From contig JANBPK010000706.1 in NCBI GenBank assembly GCA_027579435.1, positions 62,001 to 126,000 of the forward strand: a stretch of 64,000 bases of DNA, in the 5' to 3' direction. Made by a program: the position numbers and the translations under genes. This document shows positions 1 to 10,469 of the stretch, piece by piece. Source of the DNA: Candolleomyces eurysporus (lineage: Eukaryota; Basidiomycota; Agaricomycetes; Agaricales; Psathyrellaceae). The first letter of the stretch is position 1. Each line of letters opens with the position of its first letter. The notes beneath the pieces are model-generated. The model made no database searches. It was not told where the DNA came from and saw only the letters and a program-made list of their open reading frames with translations.

Positions 1-785
1 CCAGATAGAAAAGAGGTCCCAGCACGTCCAAGTCTTGCATGTAAAACTTGAGGGACTTCCATTTGAAAGAGTTCCGACCGATGAACGACGCAAAGCGAGG
101 AGAATGAAGCTGTCGTCTGGAAGAAATAAGCTTCAGGGACCACGGCAGGCTGCCAGAGCGCTTGAACCATCTCTCGAGCCGGGGGGCAAATGCGTCGAGT
201 CCGTGGTCGTTGGCGTAAACGTGAAGCTCCAGAGAGCACCAAAAAATCCCGGTGGAAAGGAGAAGTGACCTCCACCCCTTGCAAACTCGAGTAAGAACCG
301 ACAGTTGGTGGCTCTCGGGCCAGTTGCGGAGTTCCTCAGCGAGGTCAGAAAAGCTGACGTGGCTCAGAGAACAGGAGCGGGGAAAAGTGGAAGAGACCTT
401 GGTACTCCATCTTGAAGAGTAAGGAAGGTATTCATGGGGCCTAGGAGGCGTGTTCGAGCTCCAGACAGCGAACTTCATGATCTCGATCCATAGGTCCACG
501 GGGAGTCGACGAAGGGGGGGACATGATGCAAACATAGGCATTCCTTGTTTCTCGCAGTATTGACTGCCGAAAACTGAGATCTTCAAGAGCCCTACGGGCC
601 AGCGCTAGTTCGACGTCTATTCGGGCCATAGAATCATCGAGAGACGATATGCCTTGAAGAAGGATGGTCTCTTCGTGTTCTGAGGGAGCAGCATTGCTGT
701 AGAAGAGGCGTTCGAGGTCAGCGTCCATCGTCGTTGATTGGCAGCAGTAGTCAAGAGGAGAGTTCACCGTTGCGGTTTCGTTCAA
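1..785 (-). CDS. F-box-like protein, 3' end beyond window
   Basis: The protein starts at 785 and runs off the left edge. The first part (785 to 441) is a helical, coiled-coil-like leader of the kind that precedes the F-box in mushroom F-box-like proteins. It ends at an in-frame stop at 441-443. From about 410 downward another frame is open to the window edge and reads LAEELRNW, VCKGWRSLLLSTGIFW and ERWFKRSGSLPWSLKLI, a pattern typical of the region after the F-box in this family. The two parts must be joined by an intron or a frameshift between about 440 and 400; I do not see a clean donor/acceptor pair, so decay is possible. Such proteins usually act as substrate receptors of SCF ubiquitin ligases (family knowledge). 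Its sequence type differs from the three F-box genes that follow. Confidence 0.5.
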
Positions 786-1314
786 GTGTCTCAGGACTTA
801 TAGCGTTTACGAGACAGTGTTCTCCTTAACTTGATTCAGGGGGCCCGTTCCCAGGGCCTACCTTCTGAAAAATTGCAGCAACGGTTGAATACTTATTTCA
901 TGAAGGCCACGCTCCTCAGAAGTAAGCGATAGATTGAGCGGAAATTGACACCGAGAACTGGCACATGGGGGGTGTAGTTGAATCTTGAGTCGAGTCGAAA
1001 TCTCAGGTGCTGGCTTGGTGCATATGCTGCACTGCACTGCCGACTCGGCACACTCAACTGTTCTCACACATGTTCAAGGCTCTCTAAAAAGTGTCAATCG
1101 TCCACAAAAAACTCTTATTACGAGAGCTCATATAGGAGGAGGGGATGAGGCACGGGGCATGCACTCAAGATGCTCCGAATACATTCAGGAACAATTGCGC
1201 CAGGTAATAAATTCAAACTCTGGGTTTCTACGCTGGCCTTTCCCAAAAATAGACCTAAGGACGCAGACTCGAGGAAATACAATTGAGTTTTGTAGAGTAT
1301 CATTATTGCAACCG
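786..1314. other. Intergenic, no gene seen
   Basis: Spacer between the partial F-box gene and the next F-box gene. Short open frames on both strands (for example 985-1371 plus) have no recognisable composition and overlap the downstream gene end. Nothing else seen. Confidence 0.5.
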
Positions 1315-2679
1315 CTAAAAAGTCGTTCGCCTTGCATCGGTTATCTCGAGTATCTTCCGCTGAAGATATAAGTGAGGCATTTCATTCCGAATACGATCAT
1401 TGTGAGCATCGCCAATGAACCATTCAATTAAGAAAACCACCTTCCGAAGCTCTGATAAATCCTTTTCAGAAGCTTCAAACGCATCGTCAACAGCCTTCCA
1501 TCTCGCAAAAAAGTTATCGCGCTGTCCAACCTCGCCCGCAAAGGCGACTGTAGGGTGAACCGTACACTTGATGATAAGGGTCTTGATCCGCAACATGTTG
1601 TTTTTCATCCACTCGAGGATGGTGGGAAATAGCTCGAGAGCCGGTCTGAATGATGGAGAGGGTAGCAGGAGGCGTAGCTCGGACATATTTTCGAATTGCC
1701 TAAGATTCAAAGAGAGGCAAACTTTCAATCAGTGCTCTACACATTGCTCGTTGAAAGATAATATAAAAACGACTTACCCGATAGTTCGTCAATGGAAAAC
1801 GACGAGAGTGTCTCCTTTGCAAGATCTATCACAGCCTGAAGAGGTTCTATGATAATCTCGGCATCCCTGGGATCGGTGCCACGAAACGTAAGCTCCTTCA
1901 GACCCCGAATGTCCAAAAAACATTCACTTTGGATATTGGACCCTAATAGCCAATGAAAGAAAGGTATCCACTGATTCCTCTGGCGAAGGGAAATTTCAAG
2001 TGCATGGAGAGCGACCAAGTTGTCCTCTGAGCTCACTGGCGACGCCCAATCCAACCCGTGGTGGGCGTTGATCGAGGGAACGTGAAAACGTAGTGTTTTC
2101 AGCGCCATGCAATCGCGGAGCAGGAGGATTGGGAAGGTGTTACCTCCACGCGCCGCGATGGTGGTGAGCCTCGGGAGGCCATTGAAGAGCCCTTTATAAA
2201 GGTGACCCAGGGCGAACGCAAATCGAGAGCAGTTGATAAGTGTTATTCGTTCGATGTTCCGGGCCTGAAGGAGAGCTTGGTAGATAGACCACGGGCACGG
2301 TCAGAGGTCAATTGGAGGAAACCATTCAGAAACTGGCCGACCTACCTTGAAAAATGCCCTGATTGATAGCGGCAGCGAAGCAGTTGAGTGTAATCGACTT
2401 GAATGTGTCACGGATACGTCCAGATGCCTGAATAATTCGTGCCACGCGAACAATACGCTCCTCGTCTTGGATTTCTATGTGCCAGAAAAGGTGCTGCTGG
2501 GAGTACGAGCGGAAAGTGTGGTTCACCAAGGCGCACTGTTTCAACTGGTTCTCGGCATCGTTTGTTAGAGATAAGTAGTCAAAACCCTCTCTTTGTGCAA
2601 GTTCCTCTACTATCTTTTCAATCAGCTCGCCCGGTATCGGTCGCTGTTGCGTAGTCGATGATTCGTGAGAGAGATTCAT
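1315..2679 (-). CDS. F-box-like protein, copy A
   Basis: Three exons close in frame: 2679-2346, 2275-1778 and 1721-1315, giving 412 residues. The N-terminus carries an F-box-like segment (PGELIEKIVEELAQREGF, then CALVNHTFRSYSQQHLFWHI), followed by a leucine-rich repeat-like tail with regular L-x-x-L spacing (RGLKELTF, MSELRLLL). It is likely a substrate receptor for an SCF E3 ligase (family inference); the substrate is unknown. It belongs to the same family as the genes at 3147-4854 and 5447-6925, sharing the start type, the ALVN/SLVN-x-x-FR motif and first-intron phase, but it is the most divergent and has no glutaredoxin promoter remnant upstream. All three coding exons are intact. Confidence 0.75.
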
Positions 2680-3146
2680 GGTGGAGGTGAACGTACTAGG
2701 GAGAACCGGAAGGCTCGGTGATCACTTACATGGTTCTCACGAAATGACATGAGTGGCGCCAAAGCCGCCTTGCTCCCGATAGATTGGTTATTGGATTCAG
2801 ACATCGTGGAACAATGTAGGATCGGCAGCAGCGACACGTCCATAAATCAACGAAGCTCGCATATATTTTGAAGGCCGGCTGAACGAGTGCAGACCTGGTT
2901 CTAGAAACATATTCGAATGAGCGGGGACTATACGTCATCGATTGAGTCCCTCCACTTTTGACTCTGATCAAACGATAGCCCTGAATAGCAATGACGGAGG
3001 ACCGGAAGAAATTGTGAGATGACCACCGCGAGGGTAGCTGGTCACGGCGTTTGAAACGGAAGTGCAGGGTTAGAGCCACTGGCCCTCGACGTATGAGGGG
3101 TAAATGCACCGGGAACCGGCCGTAGTGATGTGCACAGAGAAATACC
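2680..3146. other. Spacer with possible F-box remnant
   Basis: A minus-strand frame (3187-2726, 153 codons) overlaps the end of copy B and runs through this spacer. It lacks F-box or repeat motifs. It may be decayed tail sequence of a further F-box copy, but I cannot align it convincingly. Confidence 0.25.
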
Positions 3147-4854
3147 CTATATTTCATCTTGCGTTGAAGCTCGAAGGTGGATTCCAAGTTCCATCAAGAG
3201 TTCTGAATTTTCCTCCCATGGTAATTCTAATACCAACGGATTCCCGTTAAGAGCCTCCTGCAGGGCGTCGATATATTCTGGGCGAGGGACAGGATCTGAG
3301 ATGTGGGCACGTACAGATTTGGAGGTGAGACGGGAAACTTGGGGAATGGTGAAACGATTTCCAAAGTCGTGATACACAAGGCTTCGAACTAGGTGGCTAC
3401 ACTTGTCGAAGGAGAGCTCAGTCAAAGGTATGAACAGTTATTACATTTGAACGTTTACCAACACATGGCATCCGCATTGTTAGAGCTAGTTGAAGCCTAC
3501 CGAACATGATACTTCATAACAGGTTCAAAATATGGTTGAGAGGATAAATAAGGCATATTGTTTCGAATGCACCGAGCATGATCATGCGGTTTGCTTTCCC
3601 CATGGAATGCAGCGGTTAACCGTAGCTCCTCGAGACTCGTCAGCTGGGCTTCCCGAAAGGCATCATCGATTTCCCTCCACTTTTGAGACCCTGGCGGATC
3701 GGATCCTGTATAGCAATCCTGGTGAGGTTGGAGGGCTTCTNGGGACTCCCTCACTGTTCTCTGATAAACACGGGTCGATCACGATGCTCGTGAGGCCCGA
3801 CGTGGAGGATCCGAGCCACCGGATGAAAGGTGGGATTTCATGTACTCGATAATGTATCTCCACCTCGATACGTCTGAGGTGCTCAAGGTGGTTGAGGTTG
3901 AGCGGGAGGAGAACTGGAAAGGAGGAAAATACATAAATATCAATTCATCAACAGCTACAAGCTGAGGGATTAGTAGCCACTCACCGGGGAACTCCCCACC
4001 CGTAATCCTTAAACAACGCAACGCCTTGCACCGATGGATAAAAGCTCGCAAAGCATCCCTCTTATCCTCTGGGACGTAAAAAAGATCCATACGGAGGCTC
4101 TGCAAGCCACGGATTTCGATGGGGGAGGTTTCTGGGTTGGAGATCCATGTCAAAAAGCTCGGTAAATCACGTTGCTTAAGGAGCTCAAGTGTTTGCAACT
4201 CAATCTTCGCGCTGTTTAATGGTTGCTCGATGGATTGACTGGCATAATTGCAAACGCATCCGTGAAAAGCCAGCGACTTTAACCCCTTGCAGTAAGCAAG
4301 TAGCTGAACGGGAAGATCTTCTCTTTTGATGGAGACTTTGGTGAGCTTCGGAAGGCTGAAAAGGTTTGCGTAAAACTCCTTTTTGGTCGGCGGCCAACGT
4401 GCATTGTTGCCTTCCCCGTAGCTTTGTATGAACAATCGGTTTATTTTGGTACACTGGAGGAGGGCTGGACATCGTTCGATCCCAATGACACCTAAAACGG
4501 ATCGTTTGGCCAGTCAGCAGTTGACATGTGTGTCATGAAGGGAGAGATAGACGCACGACTATCCCAATCACTAAAGTATAACGAGCTGACCATATTCCGA
4601 ATACGTTCAGAGCCACTGAGTAACGCCGATGCACGATCAAACACCACCGCGTCGTCACGTAGGTCAAGATGCCAGAACAAATGCGGTTGTGAAAATGCGC
4701 GAAAGACGCTGTTGACTAGTGAGCAATTCTTCAATGATTCCTTTGCTTCTCGTGCCAGATTCAGGTATGTTCTCTCTGCGAGTTCGCTGATAATCTTGTC
4801 CATGAGTTCGTGGGGGAAAGGTAGTGTAGCGGATGGTTGGCCGAGGTGGCTCAT
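3147..4854 (-). CDS. F-box-like protein, copy B (doubtful 3' half)
   Basis: Exons 4854-4557 and 4491-3985 are intact. They encode an F-box-like N-terminus (PHELMDKIISELAER, SLVNSVFRAFSQPHLFWHL) and leucine-rich sequence (TKVSIKREDLPVQLL, EIRGLQSLRMDLFY). Exon 3 (3913-3501) contains an N at 3741, and the frame shifts there: upstream it reads to ENSEGV, downstream it resumes with LQPHQDCYTGS, matching copy C (LQAHQDCYTGP). The last exon (3416-3147) reads LSFDKCSHLV onward, but its splice acceptor is not where copy C has it and the phase does not fit. The gene may be real with sequence errors, or a decaying copy. Upstream, at 4900-5095, lies a glutaredoxin-type promoter with no glutaredoxin attached. 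Confidence 0.6.
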
Positions 4855-4894
4855 GGCGGCAGGGTAGGAACGACGAGTGTAAACGTGGGACCAC

Positions 4895-5095
4895 GGTCAG
4901 GACAGAGCCTGTACTATGACAGGTATCTTAGATCGGTTAGATCCGAATAATGCTATCCATCTTATCCGATCGGCAATTGTCCATTCAAAGGGTCTTTCTC
5001 TAATCCGCGTCCCCGCATCTTGATCCTGTCTTCTCGTTGGATACCATCCGATTCTAGCTTGCCTGAGCTTGACACTGAGCAAATACTAGCAACAA
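4895..5095. promoter_or_regulatory. Orphan copy of the F-box/glutaredoxin promoter
   Basis: Two blocks match the intergenic regions upstream of the two glutaredoxin genes. One is TAGATCCGAATAATGC followed by TTATCCGATCGGCAAT. The other is TGCCTGAGCTTGAC followed by TGAGCAAATAC and a CAACA-rich leader. In the other two units the second block lies just before the glutaredoxin ATG. Here no glutaredoxin coding sequence follows. The half next to F-box copy B may still drive that gene. Confidence 0.6.
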
Positions 5096-5446
5096 CAGGA
5101 TATTTCATGAAAACCTTGGTCTATGCAAGTGATAAATCGAGTGCAAAAAAATCGATACTTGGAGCTTGCAGAAGGGTGGGGCCGAAAGTTGAAAGATGAA
5201 ATCAAGTCAAAAGGTGTGGATTGAAGGCGCTGCTGCCCCTGCCGGCTCGACCCATAAAACGGAGGAGAATACCAAAGTCTGAGGCGAGAGTTCTGGATTG
5301 TTCCATGATGATCGTGCTACCAACAAATCACCGTCCAGATATTCTGGCAGGGGGTTTGATATACCCTTGGTTTACCCTGGTTCGAGAGACAGGAATTTGG
5401 GGTGTAAGGAGGGGAAGGAAGATCGCAAACAATTTCCAGAGTCGTT
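5096..5446. other. Intergenic with remains of an F-box 3' end
   Basis: From about 5446 leftward to about 5290, the minus strand still aligns with the last exon of F-box copy B, although copy C's reading frame has already stopped at 5447. This is untranslated remnant of a formerly longer C-terminus. The rest shows nothing. Confidence 0.5.
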
Positions 5447-6925
5447 CTATACACGGCTTAAAACTGGTGGACACCTTTTAAAGGAGAGCCCAGTCGAAGG
5501 TTTGCTCAGCAATTAGTATACTGGAAATTTTATGGATACATGAATCGTTCGAACGTTACTATAGCCAATCGAGTTATATAGGTAACCTCATACAAAGTTT
5601 AAAATATGGCTGAGACGATAAATAAGGTGTATTGCTGCGAATGCACTGAGCATGGTCATGCGGGTCGCCGGACCAGAAAACGTTTATCTGCAGCTTCTCG
5701 ACGTTCGTCAACTGGGCGTCCCGGAAGGCATTGTCGGCTTCCCTCCACCTTTGAAGCCATGGCGAGTGCAAGTTGGGTCCTGTATAGCAGTCCTGGTGAG
5801 CTTGGAGGACTTCCAGACCTACCGCACCGTGTTCAGCTACATCCACGTAGACGACGATGCTCGTAAGGCCCGAGGTAGATGACGTGAGCCACCGGATGAA
5901 GGATGGGATTTCATCTCCATGAACTACTATTATACTTACTTCAATATGCCTGAGGTGTTCATGATGCTGCAGGCTGAGCGAAAGGAGAGCTGAAACGGAG
6001 GAAGATGCGTAACTATTGACGGATCCACAGCTACGAGATGAGAGATTTGGCACTCACTGGAGAACTCCGCTTCCGTAAGCGACAAACATTGCAACGCCTT
6101 GCACCGATGGATAAAGGTCCGCACAACTTCCTCCTCACTTTTTCCGATGTAGAAGAGTTTCAAGCGGAGGCGCTGCAAGCCACGGATATCGATAAATGAT
6201 CTTTCTGTATCGGAGATCCACGCCAAAAATCTTTGCTCATGGATTTCGAGTTCTTGCAGCTCGACCTTCGCGTTGTTTGGGACCCCGATGACTTGACTAT
6301 CATCCATGAGAACGCAACCGTTGAACCACAGCGACTTTAGTCCATGGCAGCGCCCAAGTAGCTGAACAGGGAAATCGGCCCATACGATGGAGATTTGGGA
6401 GAGCCCAGGAAGGCTACAAATGCTTGTGTAGAATTCCTTTTTGGTCGATGGCCAATGTAAATAGTTGCCTTCGTCGTCACTATCTATGCTCAGCTGGTTC
6501 ATCTCGGTGCATTTGAGAAGGGCTTGACACCGTTCGATCCCAGGACCCACTAGAATGGCTCGGTTGTCAGCAGTCAGTCTAAGTATGAAGTGTCGGGAAG
6601 GTGGGCGATATGAAAGAGACGGTGACGCACATGAACGATGTAAATCACAAAAGGACAACGACCTGACCATACTCCGGATATGCTCAGAGCCACTGAGTAA
6701 GGCAGATGCATAGTCAAACAGCTTCCCAGTGTGCAGGTCGAGATGGAAGAAGAGATGAGGTTGCGAGCAGGCGCGAAAGACGCTATTGACCAGTGCGCAA
6801 TTCCTCAGTGATTCTGCCGCCTCTGGGGTTAAATTGTCGAAGCCATCTCTTTCTACGAGCTCGCTAATGATTTTGCCAACGAGTTCGCAGGGGAGCATGG
6901 CGGATGGTTCGTCGAGGCGGGTCAT
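5447..6925 (-). CDS. F-box-like protein, copy C
   Basis: Four exons close in frame: 6925-6631, 6549-6058, 5989-5587 and 5504-5447, giving 415 residues. I chose the ATG at 6925 (MTRLDEPSAMLPCELV) because it aligns with the start of copy B; the open frame continues further upstream into the shared promoter. F-box-like segment: CELVGKIISELVERDGF and ALVNSVFRACSQPHLFFHL. Leucine-rich tail follows (ELEIHEQRFLAWI, IRGLQRLRLKLFY). The protein ends early, at SRV-stop: against copy B there is a small deletion in the last exon that brings a TAG into frame and removes roughly 75 residues. It shares a short divergent promoter with the glutaredoxin at 7181. Probable SCF substrate receptor; substrate unknown. 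Confidence 0.8.
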
Positions 6926-7180
6926 TAGGATGAACATTGCGAGTCTCGATCGCGTCGTCAGTTTGATCAGATCGGGTAAGTAGATCCGAATAACGCCATC
7001 CGTGTTATCCGATAGGCAATCATTGGCTGACAATTCGCCCGATGACAACTCCGAACCGAAGTCATTCGAGGCCTTCTCCTCTTCCCATCGTCCGTCCCCT
7101 CACCCCGACTCCCCTCGAATACAGTTTGGCTCGAGCTCGTTTGAACTTGACCTCTTGAGCGAATACCAGCACCAGCACCC
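6926..7180. promoter_or_regulatory. Divergent promoter, F-box C and glutaredoxin 1
   Basis: 255 bp separate the two start codons. It contains the conserved block TAGATCCGAATAACGCC with TTATCCGATAGGCAAT, the block ATTCGCCCGATGACAAC (also in the third unit), and TTGACCTCTTGAGC just before the glutaredoxin ATG. Conservation of these blocks among three copies, while flanking sequence has drifted, suggests they are regulatory (inference). ATTGG (reverse CCAAT) is present in this copy only. Confidence 0.6.
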
Positions 7181-8217
7181 ATGGCCGAAGCAGTTATCAA
7201 AGTGGGATCCCCGGAGGAGTTCAAGGAACTCCTCAGCCAAGATCTGAACAGGGTGTCTGTCATCAACTTCTGGGCGGCGTTTGCAGAGCCGTGCAAGCAG
7301 ATGAATGTCGTTTTCGGGGAGCTGGCGAGGAAGCATAGTGCGGGGTTGTTCCTATCCGTACGTTGCTATTCATTCGTAGACATGGACGAGCTCTGACAGT
7401 TTTCTTGGTGTGTAGGTGGACGCAGAAGCGCAGTCTGATATTGCAGAATCGTTTGATATCGAGGCTGTTCCTTCTTTTATCATCCTCCGCGTATGTTTGT
7501 CCTTACCGACCATTACTTCGAATCTCAACGACGGTGTTTGATCCAGGGCCACACACTCCTAGGCCGAATCGACGGCGCCGACGCACCAGCACTTTCTAAC
7601 ACCGTAGCCAAGAATGTTACTACTCCCTCCCACACCCCATTATCACGTACAGATCAGGCTCCTGCCGCTCCTCCTTCATCGTACGTTCCCCTCTTGCCAT
7701 TAATTTCGCGGTACCACTAACCTCTCTCGCTGCTCCCTGCTTTCTCTCCCCCTCACCGTTCCTCTTCCCCGCACCAGAATCACCGCACCTCAAGAAGAAG
7801 AAACCCCTGAACAGCTCGAACAGCGGCTACGCGGACTAATGAACCAGAGTAAAGTCGTACTCTTCATGAAAGGCTCTCCAGACCAGCCCCGGTGTGGGTT
7901 TTCGAGGAAGATTGTGGGGTTGCTCAAGGACGAGAAGGTGGAGTTTACGACTTTTGATATTTTGACGGATGAGAGCGTTAGGCAGGGTGAGTACCGTTGC
8001 TTCATCCTTCTCTTCTCGCTCGCCCTTCTCTTTGAGTTTCTGGAGAAATTATGAACAGACGCTAAACTGACAACTGCTTGTTGTAGGACTGAAAAAACTC
8101 AACGACTGGCCGACATACCCTCAACTCATCGTCAACGGAGAGTTGGTGGGTGGGTTGGACATCGTACAGGAGATGATAGGGAGCGGGGAGTTGGCCAGTA
8201 CGATTAACGGTGTTTGA
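7181..8217 (+). CDS. Monothiol glutaredoxin, Grx3/4 (PICOT) type, copy 1
   Basis: Five exons close in frame (7181-7357, 7416-7490, 7547-7680, 7778-7986, 8087-8217), giving 241 residues. Residues 1 to about 105 form a thioredoxin-like domain with the family's modified site (WAAFAEPC, a single cysteine). The C-terminal glutaredoxin domain has [10 protein letters not shown] and the monothiol active site CGFS, then WPTYPQL and [10 protein letters not shown], the usual glutathione/iron-sulfur binding positions. Grx3/4 proteins bind a shared [2Fe-2S] cluster in cytosol and nucleus and take part in iron delivery and iron sensing (family knowledge). Length and two-domain order match the yeast Grx3/4 class. 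Divergent neighbour of F-box copy C and paralogue of the gene at 10470 with all intron positions conserved. Confidence 0.95.
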
Positions 8218-9479
8218 TTCCCGTCTCTCTTCGTCGAAGTTTTCTCCATGCCTACACTAGGCCTAGCATGAGTCTTGCGATGTTTTGATGTCGCCCCTAT
8301 CTCTATTCACTAGCCTTAACCTCCAGTCGGTACCCTATGTCACTCACCATCTCTCTTGTAATCCCATATCCCTGAACACAGGCGAGCACTGAGGGACATT
8401 TCTCTCTCCGACAAGTGGAGCTCCTATGGACGTGACCTAGTGCTTCTGAAGTTTGACGCTCCGTCGTTGCTTCGGCTGCCGTACCAGCCCAGCATGTCCA
8501 CTCGGGCCCGTAGATTCCCTGTAGGTCTCCGCAGCATTTGAGTGCATGCGGGTAGTTTCCATTAACTATAATCGCCAATCTAAAGAGAGATACCACAGCA
8601 CACTGCGAAGATCAAAGTGGGAAGCGGCAAAACTCGGAATTGAAATGACACTGACTCGAGAACGATCTGCAAGTATAGAATACGTGAAGTATAGAAATGT
8701 CTTAGGAACTCAGACCCCACGGATGAATTCAAACCGTGTTATCCCTTCGAACTCCGCCCGCCGGTCCCTCTTTGCTAAGTATGAGTAAAGCCTCGTAAAC
8801 ATAGCTGATTTAACCTGCAGGTAGGAAAGTGTTACGACTGAAAGATTTGTGGAAAGAGAGACCTTTGAGCATACGCTGTCCTTCCAAAGAATTAGACGCG
8901 CACTCAGAGTGATGGATGTTGCTGCGACTCAGTGCGAGCAAAGCCGTCGTTCAGATGAATTAGGCACCGAGAGACGGTGCCTTCCCGAGTGATGGTGATG
9001 GGTTGGCTTGCACCGTCAAGTTGCATACCCATCGCCGGGTCCAGTTGGGACAATATCATCAGTGAGGGTCGCATACTGAGAGTAGAGCCCACCTGAACAG
9101 CTCTTACGGCCAAGGAAGCATGCGACAGGTCATCAGCAAAAAGGCACCAAGGGCTCAGAGTAACCTCATGAACTTTATTTGAATTACTATCAGTAACTGT
9201 ATTCTGGATTAACGCAGTCTACTTACTGCCCAGTGAGAACCCCGCCTGGACCTATGATGGTCAATCATGACCCATCGGTGAGACAGGGACCAATCGTGGC
9301 CAATGAGAATCTCATTACCGATATTCTTTCTACACAACCATCATCGCCTATCGTGCGATCTCCACCATCCTATGCAACATAGCTATCCAATACTCAATAC
9401 CAACACTTTCCTACCTTACTGAGTTTAACGGGAGAAGCATTTACGACAGCTGATATTCCTTAATGTAAATATTCGTACA
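8218..9479. other. Intergenic, no gene seen
   Basis: Between glutaredoxin 1 and the F-box remnant. Only short unconnected open frames on both strands (for example 9113-8904 minus); no motifs, RNA structures or repeats that I can support. Confidence 0.5.
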
Positions 9480-10262
9480 ACGTACTCACTGAGTCTGGTC
9501 GTGCGGTTTGTCATACCAGAGAACGTCTGTTTGCAGCTTCTCTGAATTGGTCAACTCAGCGTCCTGGAAGGCATTATCGGTTTCCCTACACCTTTGAAGC
9601 CATGGCGAATTCAAGTTGGACCATGCATCCCAATCCTCGTGAGATTGGAGAAATTTTAGAGAACTTTCGGGTCTACTTCACCGCCCTTAATTATATCCGT
9701 GTTGACCATGATGTTCGTCAGTCCCGAAGTGGATGATATGAGCCACCAGATGAAAGATGGGATTTCACCTCCATACTGTCATACCTACACCTCGATATGC
9801 TGGAGATGTTCAAGATGCTGGAGGTTGAGCGAAAGGAAAAACTGGAATGGAGGAAGATGCGCAAATATTGACGGATCCACAGCTACGAGATGAGAGATTT
9901 GCAGGCACTCACTGGAGAACTCCGCTTCCGTAAGCCCCAAACATTGCAAACACGTTGCAGCGATCGAAGGCCGCTTTCGGCCGCCTCAGCCCCTCGCTTC
10001 GACACCATCCAGGCGTCCAAGAGCACTAGAGAGCGACCATCTTCGACTTTCTTTGACGGCGCTGGAGTGGGGCTTCTGGTCATACAATTCAAGCGCCCGC
10101 TCCTAACCTAATCCAAGTCTCATGAATAATTTTGTTCGGTGGGGACCTCCATCCATATCTCTGGGTTTAGATCATCGAAGCAATCTCCTTCTACGACTCC
10201 GCTGATGTTCTGTCGATGAGTTCGTGGGAGAGAGGTGGCGTAGTGGGCAGTGGGATGCACTT
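9480..10262 (-). pseudogene. Decayed F-box copy of the third unit
   Basis: On the minus strand, 9900-9500 matches exon 3 and the end of exon 2 of F-box copy C (for example the stretch around ACTGGAGAACTCCGCTTCCG on the plus strand at 9912-9931), and about 10262-10140 matches its first exon (F-box region, CTCCTTCTACGACTCCGCTG at 10188). The region between (about 9960-10110), which should hold most of exons 1-2, is replaced by unrelated sequence. Frames are broken throughout, so no F-box protein can be made. Its position, head to head with glutaredoxin 2, mirrors copy C and glutaredoxin 1. Confidence 0.75.
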
Positions 10263-10469
10263 CAGAACGAGAGCGGTTTGATCAGATCAGTTATAATTAG
10301 ATCTGAATAACGCCATTCATCATCCAATAGGCAATCACTGGTTTACAATTACAATTCGCCCGATGACAACCCCCTGATTCCTCATTGGATACTTACTATG
10401 TATTTAGCTCGGGCCAAGCTCGAGTATGCCTGAGCTTGACCTCTTGAGCAAATACCCCCAACAGCAGCC
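10263..10469. promoter_or_regulatory. Promoter of glutaredoxin 2
   Basis: Carries the same blocks as the promoter at 6926-7180: GGTTTGATCAGATC, TAGATCTGAATAACGCC, ATAGGCAATCACTGG, ATTCGCCCGATGACAAC, and TGCCTGAGCTTGACCTC with TTGAGCAAATACC close to the ATG. The divergent F-box partner is dead, so only the glutaredoxin side is likely to be in use. Confidence 0.6.
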
